Position numbers and translations under genes: made by a program. A stretch of 64,000 nucleotides of DNA, taken from positions 3,444,501 to 3,508,500 of the forward strand of contig NZ_CP013021.1 in assembly GCF_001420915.1 (NCBI RefSeq), read 5' to 3'. This document shows positions 35,981 through 44,430 of this stretch, piece by piece. Numbering within the stretch: the stretch's first letter is position 1; each line of letters begins with the position of its first letter. A model generated the notes under the pieces. That model was not told where the DNA came from and made no database searches. It saw only the letters and a program-made list of their open reading frames with translations. This DNA comes from Agarivorans gilvus (lineage in GTDB: Bacteria > Pseudomonadota > Gammaproteobacteria > Enterobacterales > Celerinatantimonadaceae).

Positions 35981-38368
35981 ATGAGTCCTAAAAAGCCCAG
36001 TTCTGCAGCCAAGAAACCCACAAGTAAAGCCGCACCGCGTAAAAAGGCCGGTGCTAAACCAGCGGCCAAGCGGCGCGCTAGTTCAGCGAAAAATAAGTCT
36101 AGTACTAAGCCATCCTGGGGCAAGCGTCTATGGCAATTAAGTTGGAAGCTAGGCTTAGTGGTGATGGTGATGTTACTCGCTTGGGGTGTGCTGCTTGATA
36201 GCAAAATCCAGCAGCGTTTTAGCGGCGACAAGTGGCAGCTTCCTGCGGCGGTGTACGGCCGTGAGTTACAGCTTTATCCGGGGCTGCGTTTAAGCCGTAA
36301 AGAGTTGCAAGATGAATTGGCTTTGCTGAATTATCGTAAGGTGAAACGTGCCCGACGTGGCGGCGAATACGCGGTATCGAAAACCCGTATTGAAGTGGTG
36401 CGGCGCCAGTTTGAATTTGCCGACGGCCTAGAGCCCGAGTTGCCGATGTTGCTTACTTTTAGTCCTTCTCGTCTAACCAAGATCCAACATCGCGATAGTG
36501 GTGAAGAGATCGCGCAAACTCGCTTGGACCCAGTATTACTAGAGCGGCTTAACGTGAGCGAGCAAGAAGACCGCTTGTTTGTGCCCTTGCAGGAAATACC
36601 CGAAAGTCTAAAGAAAGCCTTGATCCTCACCGAAGATCGCCAGTTCTATCAACATGATGGTGTCTCGCCCTTGGCGATTGCCCGAGCTTTGGTGGTGAAT
36701 GTAAAAGCCGGACGCACAGTGCAGGGTGGCAGTACCATTACTCAGCAATTGGCTAAAAACTTCTTCCTTACTCGCGAGCGCACGCTGTGGCGTAAGTTAC
36801 AAGAGGCCTATATGGCCTTGCTGATCGACTTTCGTTATAGCAAAGATGAAATTCTAGAGAGTTATTTCAACGAAGTTTACCTTGGGCAAAATGGCAGCAA
36901 TGCGGTACACGGCATTGGGCTTGCTAGTTATTTCTACTTTGGGCGACCCGTTAGTGACCTAAGCGTAGAGCAGGTTGCTTTATTGGTGGCGGTGATTAAA
37001 GGACCATCCTATTACGATCCGTGGCGGCATCAGCAACGCGCCTTGAATCGTCGAGATCTCGTGCTGCGTATTTTAGCCGAAGAAGGAGAGCTATCTTCCG
37101 AAGCCTATCAGCTGGCGGTGCAGCAGCCGCTAGGTTTGAGTGAACGCGGTAGCATGGGTTATCAAAAGACCCCCGGTTTTGTTTCTTTAGTAAAACGAGA
37201 ACTACGCCAGCACGCCAGCGATTGGCGTGAGCATAACGGAGTGAAGGTATTTACTACCCTCGATCCCCTATCACAGCGTCATGCGCAAACTGCGGCTCAG
37301 GCTGTGTTAGCCGAGTTGGATAAGGGCGCGAAAAATCAGTTGCAAACAGCGATGGTGATTAGCGAGCGCTATAGCGGAGCGATCCGCGCCTTAATTGGCG
37401 GTAGAGAAAAAAACAATCAGGGCTTTAACCGAGCTTTAGATGCACGCCGTCCGATTGGCTCGTTAGTTAAACCCTTTGTTTACCTCAGTGCTTTTGAGCA
37501 AGGTCATCAATTGGGTGAATTATTAGAAAACAGCCCCTTAAGCGTGCCCTTGGATGATGGTAGCCAATGGCAACCGCAAAACTACGATAAAACTACAGGT
37601 GAGCCTGTTATGTTAGTAGATGCCTTGGCTCATTCTTTAAATATTCCTACGGTGAGGCTTGGTTTAGCAGTGGGTTTAGACTCGGTCGTGAATACCTTGC
37701 ATAAAGCCGGTTTGCAGGAGCAAGTTCAAGCTTATCCTTCTTTATTGCTAGGCAGCCTCACTCTTTCTCCTTTCCAAATGGCTCAGCTCTATCAAACCTT
37801 GGGGGGCGACGGTGAGTATCGTCCCTTGTATGCAGTGCAGCAAGTTAACGATGCTCATGGCCAAGTTTTATATCGCGCCGACCTGAGTGCAGAGCGCCGC
37901 TGGTCGGAAATGGGCAACTACTTAAGTCTTTACGCTATGAGCCAAGTGACACGTAACGGCACTGCGCGTTCCTTAAAGTGGCGTATTCCTAAGGTGGATT
38001 TGGCAGGAAAAACCGGTACTACAAACGACTTACGAGATAGCTGGTATGTGGGCATCGACCAGCGCGAGATAGTTACAGTGTGGGTGGGGCGCGATGATAA
38101 TAAACCCGCCGGTGTAACCGGATCTTCAGCCGCCTTGCCGGTGTATGCGGCCTACTTAAAAACCTCTTACCCGCAATCTTTGAGGCCGATGCAACCTGAT
38201 AACTTAGCGTGGGTGCATTTTGCTCAGTCAAGCGGGCAACCGGTGGCTGCTGGCTGTGGTGATAGTCAACTATTGCCAGCGCCAAATGAGCAAACTAAAT
38301 TAGCTAAAGGCTGCGTAAAGCAGGCCGCCAGCAAAGCTAAAACTTGGCTACAAAGTCTATTTAATTAA
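35981..38368 (+). CDS. mrcB: Penicillin-binding protein 1B
   Basis: Bifunctional peptidoglycan synthase of 795 residues. The cytoplasmic N-terminus (1-45) is very rich in Lys, Ala, Ser and Pro; one membrane helix lies at about 55-72. Then a UB2H region, a glycosyltransferase-51 domain with EDRQFYQHDGV and GGSTITQQLAKN, and a transpeptidase domain with SLVKP (catalytic Ser), SLN and KTGTT motifs. Gene order hrpB-mrcB is as in E. coli. Confidence 0.96.
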   Translation: MSPKKPSSAAKKPTSKAAPRKKAGAKPAAKRRASSAKNKSSTKPSWGKRLWQLSWKLGLVVMVMLLAWGVLLDSKIQQRFSGDKWQLPAAVYGRELQLYPGLRLSRKELQDELALLNYRKVKRARRGGEYAVSKTRIEVVRRQFEFADGLEPELPMLLTFSPSRLTKIQHRDSGEEIAQTRLDPVLLERLNVSEQEDRLFVPLQEIPESLKKALILTEDRQFYQHDGVSPLAIARALVVNVKAGRTVQGGSTITQQLAKNFFLTRERTLWRKLQEAYMALLIDFRYSKDEILESYFNEVYLGQNGSNAVHGIGLASYFYFGRPVSDLSVEQVALLVAVIKGPSYYDPWRHQQRALNRRDLVLRILAEEGELSSEAYQLAVQQPLGLSERGSMGYQKTPGFVSLVKRELRQHASDWREHNGVKVFTTLDPLSQRHAQTAAQAVLAELDKGAKNQLQTAMVISERYSGAIRALIGGREKNNQGFNRALDARRPIGSLVKPFVYLSAFEQGHQLGELLENSPLSVPLDDGSQWQPQNYDKTTGEPVMLVDALAHSLNIPTVRLGLAVGLDSVVNTLHKAGLQEQVQAYPSLLLGSLTLSPFQMAQLYQTLGGDGEYRPLYAVQQVNDAHGQVLYRADLSAERRWSEMGNYLSLYAMSQVTRNGTARSLKWRIPKVDLAGKTGTTNDLRDSWYVGIDQREIVTVWVGRDDNKPAGVTGSSAALPVYAAYLKTSYPQSLRPMQPDNLAWVHFAQSSGQPVAAGCGDSQLLPAPNEQTKLAKGCVKQAASKAKTWLQSLFN

Positions 38369-38382
38369 ATAAAGGAATCGAG

Positions 38383-39036
38383 ATGCTACAAGCAAATCAG
38401 GCACAAATAATGTTGCAACTGCAAGACAAGATGAATGCCAAGGTGAATCCCGAGTGGCTGGTCACTCGTTCTCCGTTTTTGCGTGCGGTTGTGATAGAAG
38501 GGGCTGAAGCCATCGAACATCATGGATGGAAATGGTGGAAGAAGCAGGATTGTGATTTGGCCCAGTTACAAATGGAGCTAGTCGATATTTGGCATTTTAT
38601 TTTGTCAGAATTACTGCTGCAGGCCGAGGGTGAACATCAGCAGGCGCAAGCGGCGATTTTTGCTGATATTGACCAGCAGAGCGTGCAGTTTGATGGCCAA
38701 GATTACCATTTTTCCGAGCTTGAACTACTGCAGAAGCTAGAGTTGTTAATTGGTTTAGCCGCTGCCAAACGTTGTAGCATCGGCTTGTTTTCCGCTCTGC
38801 TGGTAGATTGTCAAATGTCTTGGGTAGAGTTGTATCAGCAATATGTCAGCAAAAACGTATTAAATTTCTTTCGTCAAGACAACGGTTACAAGCAGGGAAC
38901 CTATCGTAAAACTTGGGATGGCCGTGAAGACAATGAGCATTTAGTTGAATTAATGACTCAGTTAGACGCTTCTGCCGACAGTTTTCAGGATGATTTGTAC
39001 CAAGCGCTACATCAACGCTACGCTGTATCAAAATAA
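38383..39036 (+). CDS. Dimeric dUTP diphosphatase
   Basis: An all-alpha dUTPase/dCTPase (217 residues) of the dimeric NTP-pyrophosphatase superfamily, which removes dUTP to keep uracil out of DNA. Metal-binding acidic residues are visible in AVVIEGAEAIEHHGWKWWK and QLQMELVDIWHF, the E..E and E..D pairs of the fold; the DNGYKQGTYRKTW motif near residue 166 is typical of the family. 14 bases after mrcB, with a good ribosome binding site (AAAGGA), so likely co-transcribed. Confidence 0.88.
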   Translation: MLQANQAQIMLQLQDKMNAKVNPEWLVTRSPFLRAVVIEGAEAIEHHGWKWWKKQDCDLAQLQMELVDIWHFILSELLLQAEGEHQQAQAAIFADIDQQSVQFDGQDYHFSELELLQKLELLIGLAAAKRCSIGLFSALLVDCQMSWVELYQQYVSKNVLNFFRQDNGYKQGTYRKTWDGREDNEHLVELMTQLDASADSFQDDLYQALHQRYAVSK

Positions 39037-39230
39037 TGTAGGCTTTGACACAATTTGGCGCAGTAATGCGCCACAATTGCGCAGTGCGAGCTAAGCGAAA
39101 AGCTAGAAATCAAAGCTTGTTTGGTTTATTTCACTATGTTGTGGTTTATTTTTGGGTTTATCGATTGTTGACAAGCTTTTCAATAAAATACTGTTGGCTA
39201 TCTCAATATTTCATGCTGTAAAGCAGACTC

Positions 39231-39258
39231 TTGGCCTTGATATTGCTCTAGTTATAGT
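39231..39258 (+). promoter_or_regulatory. Probable sigma-70 promoter of a short transcript
   Basis: TTGGCC, 16-base spacer, TATAGT (five of six at -10). Predicted start near 39265, giving with the terminator at 39439-39468 a transcript of about 200 bases that contains the 29-residue frame. Confidence 0.5.
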
Positions 39259-39314
39259 AAGCCAGCAATAAGGCGGCTTAGATTAAATTTTTCAAAGTAG
39301 TAGAGGTAATAATT

Positions 39315-39404
39315 ATGGCTTTTTCAAGTTTTCGTGGTGCTTCAGGTGCAACTTTCTGTCCAAGTAAATCTAATGATCAGCAAACTCGTCGTGAAGCAAA
39401 GTAA
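39315..39404 (+). CDS. Putative 29-residue peptide
   Basis: ATG with AGAGG upstream opens a 29-residue frame beginning MAFSSFRGASGATF and ending in a charged tail TRREAK. It is polar, with one cysteine and no membrane helix. It is bracketed by a plausible promoter and a clear terminator, so it has its own transcript. No family recognised. The RNA itself could be the functional product. Confidence 0.5.
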   Translation: MAFSSFRGASGATFCPSKSNDQQTRREAK

Positions 39405-39438
39405 GTGGCTAGCCACGCGGCATGAATCAATCTAAAAA

Positions 39439-39468
39439 AGCGCTTATTCGATATTAAGCGCTGGTTTT
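39439..39468. terminator. Bidirectional terminator between two small convergent genes
   Basis: AGCGCTTA / TAAGCGCT with an eight-base loop, six A to the left and five T to the right. It fits the ends of both the 29-residue frame (rightward) and the 58-residue frame (leftward). Confidence 0.75.
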
Positions 39469-39501
39469 TCTCTTGATAAACTTTGGCTCGGTTGCCTAGT
39501 T

Positions 39502-39678
39502 TTAATTGGCTCTAGGCCGATAGCGATCATTAAAATGGCTCTGCTCATCAACCTGAAGGAACAGCTTACGCTGACAAACATGGTGTGACTTGCTTGGGTG
39601 TAGTGGTTGCGACTGGTAAGCACTATTAGTGCTGACTTGAGTACTAATAAATGTTTCTTTTTGTATGGCTTCAAACAT
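39502..39678 (-). CDS. Putative 58-residue protein of unknown function
   Basis: A leftward ATG with an excellent ribosome binding site (AAAGGAG, five bases upstream) opens 58 codons: MFEAIQKETFISTQ at the start, a His/Ser-rich middle (HPSKSHHVCQRK) and RYRPRAN at the end. Basic, no signal peptide or membrane helix. It converges on the shared terminator at 39439-39468. Another frame on the same strand is longer (101 codons) but has no ribosome binding site. Family unknown. Confidence 0.55.
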   Translation of the reverse strand: MFEAIQKETFISTQVSTNSAYQSQPLHPSKSHHVCQRKLFLQVDEQSHFNDRYRPRAN

Positions 39679-39884
39679 ACGAACTCCTTTATCTTAGTTC
39701 GCGCGCAGGGCGCTTTAGCTGTATTTGTTAGCCGCCCGCAAGTTGGCAATAAATCGGCGACCCCTTTAAGATATTATTTGGCCGTCTAGATGTCTAATCT
39801 CTTTTGCTTCCATCTCATAATTTTTAGTTATTTACGCCGTTGGCAGGTAGACTAAGGCTAAGTGATTGACTGAGTAGGCTTTAA

Positions 39885-40244
39885 ATGCTGCGTTTATTTA
39901 CCATGTTAATGGCTTGGTTGGCGGTAGTGCTGGGAACCATTGGCATCTTCCTTCCCTTATTACCTACCACGCCGTTTATTCTATTAGCGGTGATGTTGTT
40001 TTCCCGCAGCTCGCCGCGCTTTGAAGCGTGGCTTAATAATCATCCCCGTTTTGGCCCATTGATTAACGATTGGCGCCAGCATGGTGTAGTGAGTCTCAAA
40101 GCCAAGTGCAGTGCCACTGTGATGGTGGGCTTTTCTTTGGGCCTAATGCTTTGGATGAAACTACCCCAGTTGGCCATGTGGCCAGCAATAGTCTGTTTAG
40201 CCGCGGTAATGCTATTTTTATGGACTCGCCCTTCCCAAAAATAA
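39885..40244 (+). CDS. ybaN: YbaN family (DUF454) inner-membrane protein
   Basis: A 119-residue protein with the DUF454 hallmark GTIGIFLPLLPTTPFILLA (about 17-35) and CFSRSSPRF-like SRSSPRFEAWL. Two to three membrane helices flank a short loop. Function unknown, although the family is widespread in proteobacteria. The gene stands alone; the small DUF2845-like gene follows after 73 bases. Confidence 0.9.
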   Translation: MLRLFTMLMAWLAVVLGTIGIFLPLLPTTPFILLAVMLFSRSSPRFEAWLNNHPRFGPLINDWRQHGVVSLKAKCSATVMVGFSLGLMLWMKLPQLAMWPAIVCLAAVMLFLWTRPSQK

Positions 40245-40317
40245 CCGCTAGCTTCTGCCTCTTTTGCCTATAATTAACTTTTTAGTTAATAATAGCTTTG
40301 AATAGTGGGGGAGTTGA

Positions 40318-40602
40318 GTGAAAAGGCGTATTGCAACAAGCATAATACTGATGCTGTTTACGGCAAGTGCATGGTCAGGTAAAGGGACTGAGGTCTCCAA
40401 TATTAATTGCGATGGTACTTGGATTCGTTCCGAAACCGATAAGCTTGAGCTACTTAGTGCTTGTGGAAAGCCCACCTTTAGTGAAGTAGTTAGCGGCGAT
40501 AACCATATTAAGCTGGAAGGTTTGCTGTATCAGCTAAATGACAATAAATACGTGATTTACCTAAACCGCGGCAAGGTGGTTAAAATAGAATGGTTGCGTT
40601 AA
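40318..40602 (+). CDS. Secreted DUF2845-like small protein
   Basis: A 94-residue protein starting at GTG with GGGGGAG upstream. Signal peptide MKRRIATSIILMLFTASAWS; mature part has INCDGTWIRSETDKLELLSACGKP, two cysteines probably paired, and a C-terminal YVIYLNRGKVVKIEWL strand pair. The C-G-x-P pattern is typical of DUF2845 periplasmic proteins, whose role is unknown. A 10-bp hairpin follows the stop. Confidence 0.7.
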   Translation: MKRRIATSIILMLFTASAWSGKGTEVSNINCDGTWIRSETDKLELLSACGKPTFSEVVSGDNHIKLEGLLYQLNDNKYVIYLNRGKVVKIEWLR

Positions 40603-40625
40603 GCCGCGCTTTAGCAGCGCGGCTT
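40601..40625. terminator. Hairpin between convergent DUF2845-like gene and hemL
   Basis: Perfect 10-bp stem AAGCCGCGCT / AGCGCGGCTT with five-base loop, starting at the stop codon and ending just before the hemL stop. No strong T-tract; probably a shared terminator. Confidence 0.6.
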
Positions 40626-40631
40626 GCTGAG

Positions 40632-41915
40632 TTATTTTAGCTTGGCAAAGCAGCGTTCTGCTGCGGCAAGGGTCGCATCTATATCTGCTTCGCTATGGGC
40701 GAAGCTAGTAAATGAGGCCTCAAAAGCTGAAGGGGCAAGATAAATGCCTTCTTCTAACATCAAGTGGAAGAAGCGTTTAAAGCGCTCGCTGTCACAGGCG
40801 CAGGCTTGGGCGAAGTTGGTGACTTGTTCGGCTTCAGTAAAGAAGAAACCTAACATGGCTCCCACCTGATTCACCGCCAGTGGGATCCCTTGGCGCTCTG
40901 CTGCTTGTTTCAAGCCTTGAGCTAAACGCTCGGTTATCTGGTTGAGATGTTGATGTACCGCTGGGTCTTTTATCGCATTTAGGGCCGCTAAACCAGCCGC
41001 CATGGCGATGGGGTTACCGGAGAGCGTTCCTGCTTGATAAACTGGGCCAACTGGGGCTAGCTTATCCATGATCTTCTTACTACCACCAAAAGCGCCTACT
41101 GGCATGCCGCCGCCAATTACCTTACCTAAGCAAGTGAGATCGGGTGTTACCTCGTAATAAGCTTGCGCACCGCCTAAGGCAACACGAAAGCCGGTCATGA
41201 CTTCATCAATGATAAATACCGCTTGGTATTTATCACAAATATCACGTAGCCCTTGTAAGAAGCCGGGTAGTGGTGGAATACAGTTCATATTGCCAGCCAC
41301 CGGTTCCACGATGATACATGCAATATCTTCAGGGTAGGCGGCAAACAAGGCTTCTACCGAGGCTAAATCGTTATAAGTGGCGGTGAGGGTATGCTGGGCA
41401 AAGTCGGCGGGAATCCCTGGGGAGCTAGGTTGACCGAGGGTCAGTGCACCGGAGCCGGCTTTTACCAACAGTGAGTCAGCATGGCCGTGGTAACAACCTT
41501 CAAATTTAAGAATTTTGTCTCGTCCGGTGTAGCCGCGGGCCAGGCGAATCGCGCTCATGGTGGCTTCGGTGCCAGAGTTGACCATGCGTACTTGATCCAT
41601 CGATGGCACCAGTTTACAGACTAAATCTGCCATGGCTATTTCGCTGGCGGTGGGCGCACCAAAGCTCAAGCCCTTGGCGGCTGCATCTACTACCGCTTGA
41701 TGAATGGCTGGATGATTGTGACCTAAAATCATTGGTCCCCAAGAGCCAACGTAATCGATGTAGCTATTGCCGTCGACATCATAGATGCGCGCACCCTCTG
41801 CTCGTTCAATAAACAGCGGGGTTCCGCCTACGCCGTTAAAGGCGCGAACCGGTGAGTTAACGCCTCCGGGAATTGTCTGCTGGGCTTGACTAAAAAGTTG
41901 TTCTGAACGAGACAT
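40632..41915 (-). CDS. hemL: Glutamate-1-semialdehyde 2,1-aminomutase
   Basis: PLP enzyme converting glutamate-1-semialdehyde to 5-aminolevulinate for heme. 427 residues, same as typical HemL. Start [26 protein letters not shown]-binding lysine in [16 protein letters not shown], and the GTLSGNP motif are seen. Solitary leftward gene; divergent from the DUF6776 gene with 148 bases between, holding both promoters. Confidence 0.97.
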   Translation of the reverse strand: MSRSEQLFSQAQQTIPGGVNSPVRAFNGVGGTPLFIERAEGARIYDVDGNSYIDYVGSWGPMILGHNHPAIHQAVVDAAAKGLSFGAPTASEIAMADLVCKLVPSMDQVRMVNSGTEATMSAIRLARGYTGRDKILKFEGCYHGHADSLLVKAGSGALTLGQPSSPGIPADFAQHTLTATYNDLASVEALFAAYPEDIACIIVEPVAGNMNCIPPLPGFLQGLRDICDKYQAVFIIDEVMTGFRVALGGAQAYYEVTPDLTCLGKVIGGGMPVGAFGGSKKIMDKLAPVGPVYQAGTLSGNPIAMAAGLAALNAIKDPAVHQHLNQITERLAQGLKQAAERQGIPLAVNQVGAMLGFFFTEAEQVTNFAQACACDSERFKRFFHLMLEEGIYLAPSAFEASFTSFAHSEADIDATLAAAERCFAKLK

Positions 41916-42063
41916 AGCGCATCCTTTAAAATATCTGAAAATGGCTGTGGAAGCCTAAAAGTGGGCTCACTATAACAAACTATCTACAGGGTCTGAATCT
42001 CTGGTTTGTTGCTAGGCATAATTCTCGGTAAACTGTCGCTTTTTGAAAGTTAGTAGGTATTCA

Positions 42064-42735
42064 GTGGCCAAGCCTAAATTATTAGTTGCCAGTCTCATCG
42101 GGGCTTTAGCGCTCACCAGTATTTATGGTTTGTCGGTGGTGGTTGAACAAAAGGACCTGATGATCAGCCAATTACAAGATGCTGTGAGTGAGGCCTTAGA
42201 TGGGCAATCGGTATTACAACAGCGTTTGGCTTTAAGCAGTTTAGAACAAGACAGTAAAATTGCCGAGTTGGCTCGTGTAGAGAAGCAAGTTCAGCAACTT
42301 ACCGATGAGAATCTCAGTCTTAAACAAGAACTGTTGGTATATCGAAAAATTATGGCTCCCGAGCAGCAAGCCGGTGGCATGAAGATCGAACAGTTACATA
42401 TTGAGCCGATGCTGAGCCCGGGTTATTACCGTATTGATGTATTACTGATGCAAGTGGCGCGTAATAAGCGCTGGTTGCAAGGCAAGCTACAATTGCAACT
42501 GATGGGAAGCCAAGACGGAGAACCCGCCAGCTATAATGTCGCCGACTTGCAACAGCCAGCCTCCGAGCTTACATTTAAGTTTCGTTACTTTCAGGAGCTC
42601 AGCTCCGAAATTAAGCTACCTGAAGGCTTTCAAGTTGAGCGAGTGGAGTTAAGTGCCTTTATTAAGGGCAATAAGTGGAATAAAGCTGCGCAAATCGACT
42701 TGCAGCAAGCTTGGCCGGATTTGGGTAATACTTGA
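42064..42735 (+). CDS. DUF6776 family membrane-anchored protein
   Basis: A 223-residue protein with one N-terminal membrane helix (LLVASLIGALALTSIYG), a coiled coil (about 25-95) and the family segment LVYRKIMAPEQQAGGMKIEQL; the C-terminal half is a beta-rich domain. DUF6776 proteins are often encoded next to erpA or other Fe-S assembly genes in gammaproteobacteria; the function is not known. GTG at 42064 is preferred as start; a TTG seven codons earlier is possible. erpA follows 57 bases later. Confidence 0.75.
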   Translation: MAKPKLLVASLIGALALTSIYGLSVVVEQKDLMISQLQDAVSEALDGQSVLQQRLALSSLEQDSKIAELARVEKQVQQLTDENLSLKQELLVYRKIMAPEQQAGGMKIEQLHIEPMLSPGYYRIDVLLMQVARNKRWLQGKLQLQLMGSQDGEPASYNVADLQQPASELTFKFRYFQELSSEIKLPEGFQVERVELSAFIKGNKWNKAAQIDLQQAWPDLGNT

Positions 42736-42792
42736 ACTAATTACTCAGGTATTAGATAATCCGCGTGAGTTAACATTTTTAAGGAATTGATA

Positions 42793-43152
42793 GTGTCAGA
42801 GCAAGCTGTAACTGAACAAGCCGCATTTCCGATCCAATTCACCGATGCCGCAGCGGCTCGGGTGAAAGAGTTGGTTGCTGAAGAAGAAAATCCAGCGCTT
42901 ATGCTGCGAGTTTATGTCACTGGTGGTGGTTGCTCTGGATTCTCTTATGGCTTTACCTTTGATGAGAAAGTCAATGAAGGTGACACCCTCGTAGAGAAGC
43001 AGGGCGTGTCGATGGTTGTTGATTCAATGAGCCTACAATATTTAGTGGGTGGGGTGGTTGATTTTACCTCCGGCTTAGAAGGTTCACGCTTCTTGGTGAA
43101 TAACCCTAATGCCAGTACTACCTGTGGCTGTGGCTCATCATTTAGTATTTAG
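42793..43152 (+). CDS. erpA: Iron-sulfur cluster insertion protein ErpA
   Basis: A-type carrier that delivers Fe-S clusters to apoproteins such as IspG/IspH. The 119-residue protein has the three conserved cysteines in GGGCSGFSY and TTCGCGSSF. Starts at GTG (42793), seven bases after AAGGA. A long intrinsic terminator follows, so the unit is DUF6776-erpA. Confidence 0.96.
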   Translation: MSEQAVTEQAAFPIQFTDAAAARVKELVAEEENPALMLRVYVTGGGCSGFSYGFTFDEKVNEGDTLVEKQGVSMVVDSMSLQYLVGGVVDFTSGLEGSRFLVNNPNASTTCGCGSSFSI

Positions 43153-43172
43153 GCTAGGGCTAAACAAGCTTT

Positions 43173-43206
43173 ACAAAGCCACCTGCGGGTGGCTTTGTTG
43201 TTTTTT
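43173..43206 (+). terminator. Intrinsic terminator after erpA
   Basis: ACAAAGCCACC / GGTGGCTTTGT, 11 paired bases with a short loop, followed by TGTTTTTT. Confidence 0.92.
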
Positions 43207-43320
43207 CCTTACGCCTGCTTTGTCGTTATTTTGTCAGCCGCCTAGATAAAGCATGTTACTGGTGTAACTTAGCCTATATAATCAACAACACTTGCTATCA
43301 TCAACAGGGAGTGTTTGATT

Positions 43321-44430
43321 GTGTCGGCCAAGCTAGGGCGGTTTTTTGCAGCTCGCCCGTATATTTTATCTATTGTTATCATTGCGCTAGTGACTATTTG
43401 GATGTTCAGTGGCCAATACTCCCAAGCCGAAGCTGAAACTGAAACCCAGTCCCACAACGAATCTCCGCATAAACTTACTCGAGTTCAAGTTCAGCGTTAT
43501 CACGCTCAGCAAATCGAGCGTAGTTTACAACTTTACGGTCAAACCGAAGCCAAACGTCAAAGTGTGATTTCCGCCGAAGTGGCAGGGCGTCTATTAGAGT
43601 TTTTGGTGGCGGAAGGACGTCCCATCACTAAGGGGCAAGCGTTGGCGCGGCTAGATATTCAAGACCGTCGCGCGCAATTAGGGCGCGCCGAGGCTTTATT
43701 GGAGCAACGCCGTATAGAGTACGCTGGGGTTAACGCGCTGAGTAAGCAAGGCTTCCAAGGTAAGGCCCGCTTAGCCGAGGCCAAAGCCGCATTGGTCGAC
43801 GCGGAATCTATGGTGAAGTCGCTTAATCTGGCAATTGACAATACCCTGGTATTAGCTCCCTACAGCGGCATTTTTGAGGAAAATATCGTTGAAGCGGGTG
43901 CTTATTTAGGCATTGGAGACCCTATTCTGCGGCTTGCCGATACACAACAACTGTTAGTGCGCACCGATGTTTCGGAGCGTGATGTGGCTTTACTTGAACT
44001 AGGACGAAAAGCCTATGTAAGCCTTGTGACAGGACAGCTCTTAGAAGGCAGGGTTGAGTTTATAGCCAGCGTGGCCAATGCCAATACTCGTACCTTTAAG
44101 GTGGAAGTCTTACTAGATAATGCCGAGCAAAAACTTAAGGCTGGAGTGAGTGCCAGTGTACGTTTTCCTTTGGAAACGGTAGAGGCGATTAAAGTAAGTC
44201 CGGCTGTGTTGGCTTTAGATGAGCAGGGGCAGCTAGGTGTAAAAACCGTGGTAGATGGGCGGGTAAAGTTTGTGGCTGCTCGGCTGGTTCGTTCCGAACC
44301 CGATGGTGCCTGGTTATCGGGTTTTAGTGGTGATGTTGATGTAATTGTATTGGGGCAGGGTTTTGTTAAGGCTGGAGAGCAGGTTGAGGCGCTCACTAAG
44401 GCCGATATAGAGCAACAGAGGGCGCTATAA
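43321..44430 (+). CDS. RND efflux periplasmic adaptor subunit
   Basis: Membrane-fusion protein of 369 residues. An N-terminal anchor helix (YILSIVIIALVTIWMF) is followed by the adaptor pattern: VISAEVAGRLLEFLVAEG (lipoyl half), a short alpha-hairpin, LVLAPYSGIFEENIVEAG (second lipoyl half) and beta-barrel strands. It links the pump encoded next to an outer-membrane channel. GTG at 43321 is the start, nine bases after AGGGAG. The stop overlaps the pump start (ATAATG). Substrate unknown. Confidence 0.9.
   Translation: MSAKLGRFFAARPYILSIVIIALVTIWMFSGQYSQAEAETETQSHNESPHKLTRVQVQRYHAQQIERSLQLYGQTEAKRQSVISAEVAGRLLEFLVAEGRPITKGQALARLDIQDRRAQLGRAEALLEQRRIEYAGVNALSKQGFQGKARLAEAKAALVDAESMVKSLNLAIDNTLVLAPYSGIFEENIVEAGAYLGIGDPILRLADTQQLLVRTDVSERDVALLELGRKAYVSLVTGQLLEGRVEFIASVANANTRTFKVEVLLDNAEQKLKAGVSASVRFPLETVEAIKVSPAVLALDEQGQLGVKTVVDGRVKFVAARLVRSEPDGAWLSGFSGDVDVIVLGQGFVKAGEQVEALTKADIEQQRAL

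Noticed and set aside
39056..39073. Hairpin TGGCGCA / TGCGCCA after dut as an intrinsic terminator
   Set aside because: Good stem but no T-tract on either strand, so not listed as a terminator.
39444..39749. A 101-codon leftward frame overlapping the 58-codon gene
   Set aside because: It lacks a ribosome binding site and has irregular composition; the 58-codon frame on the same strand has a near-perfect one.
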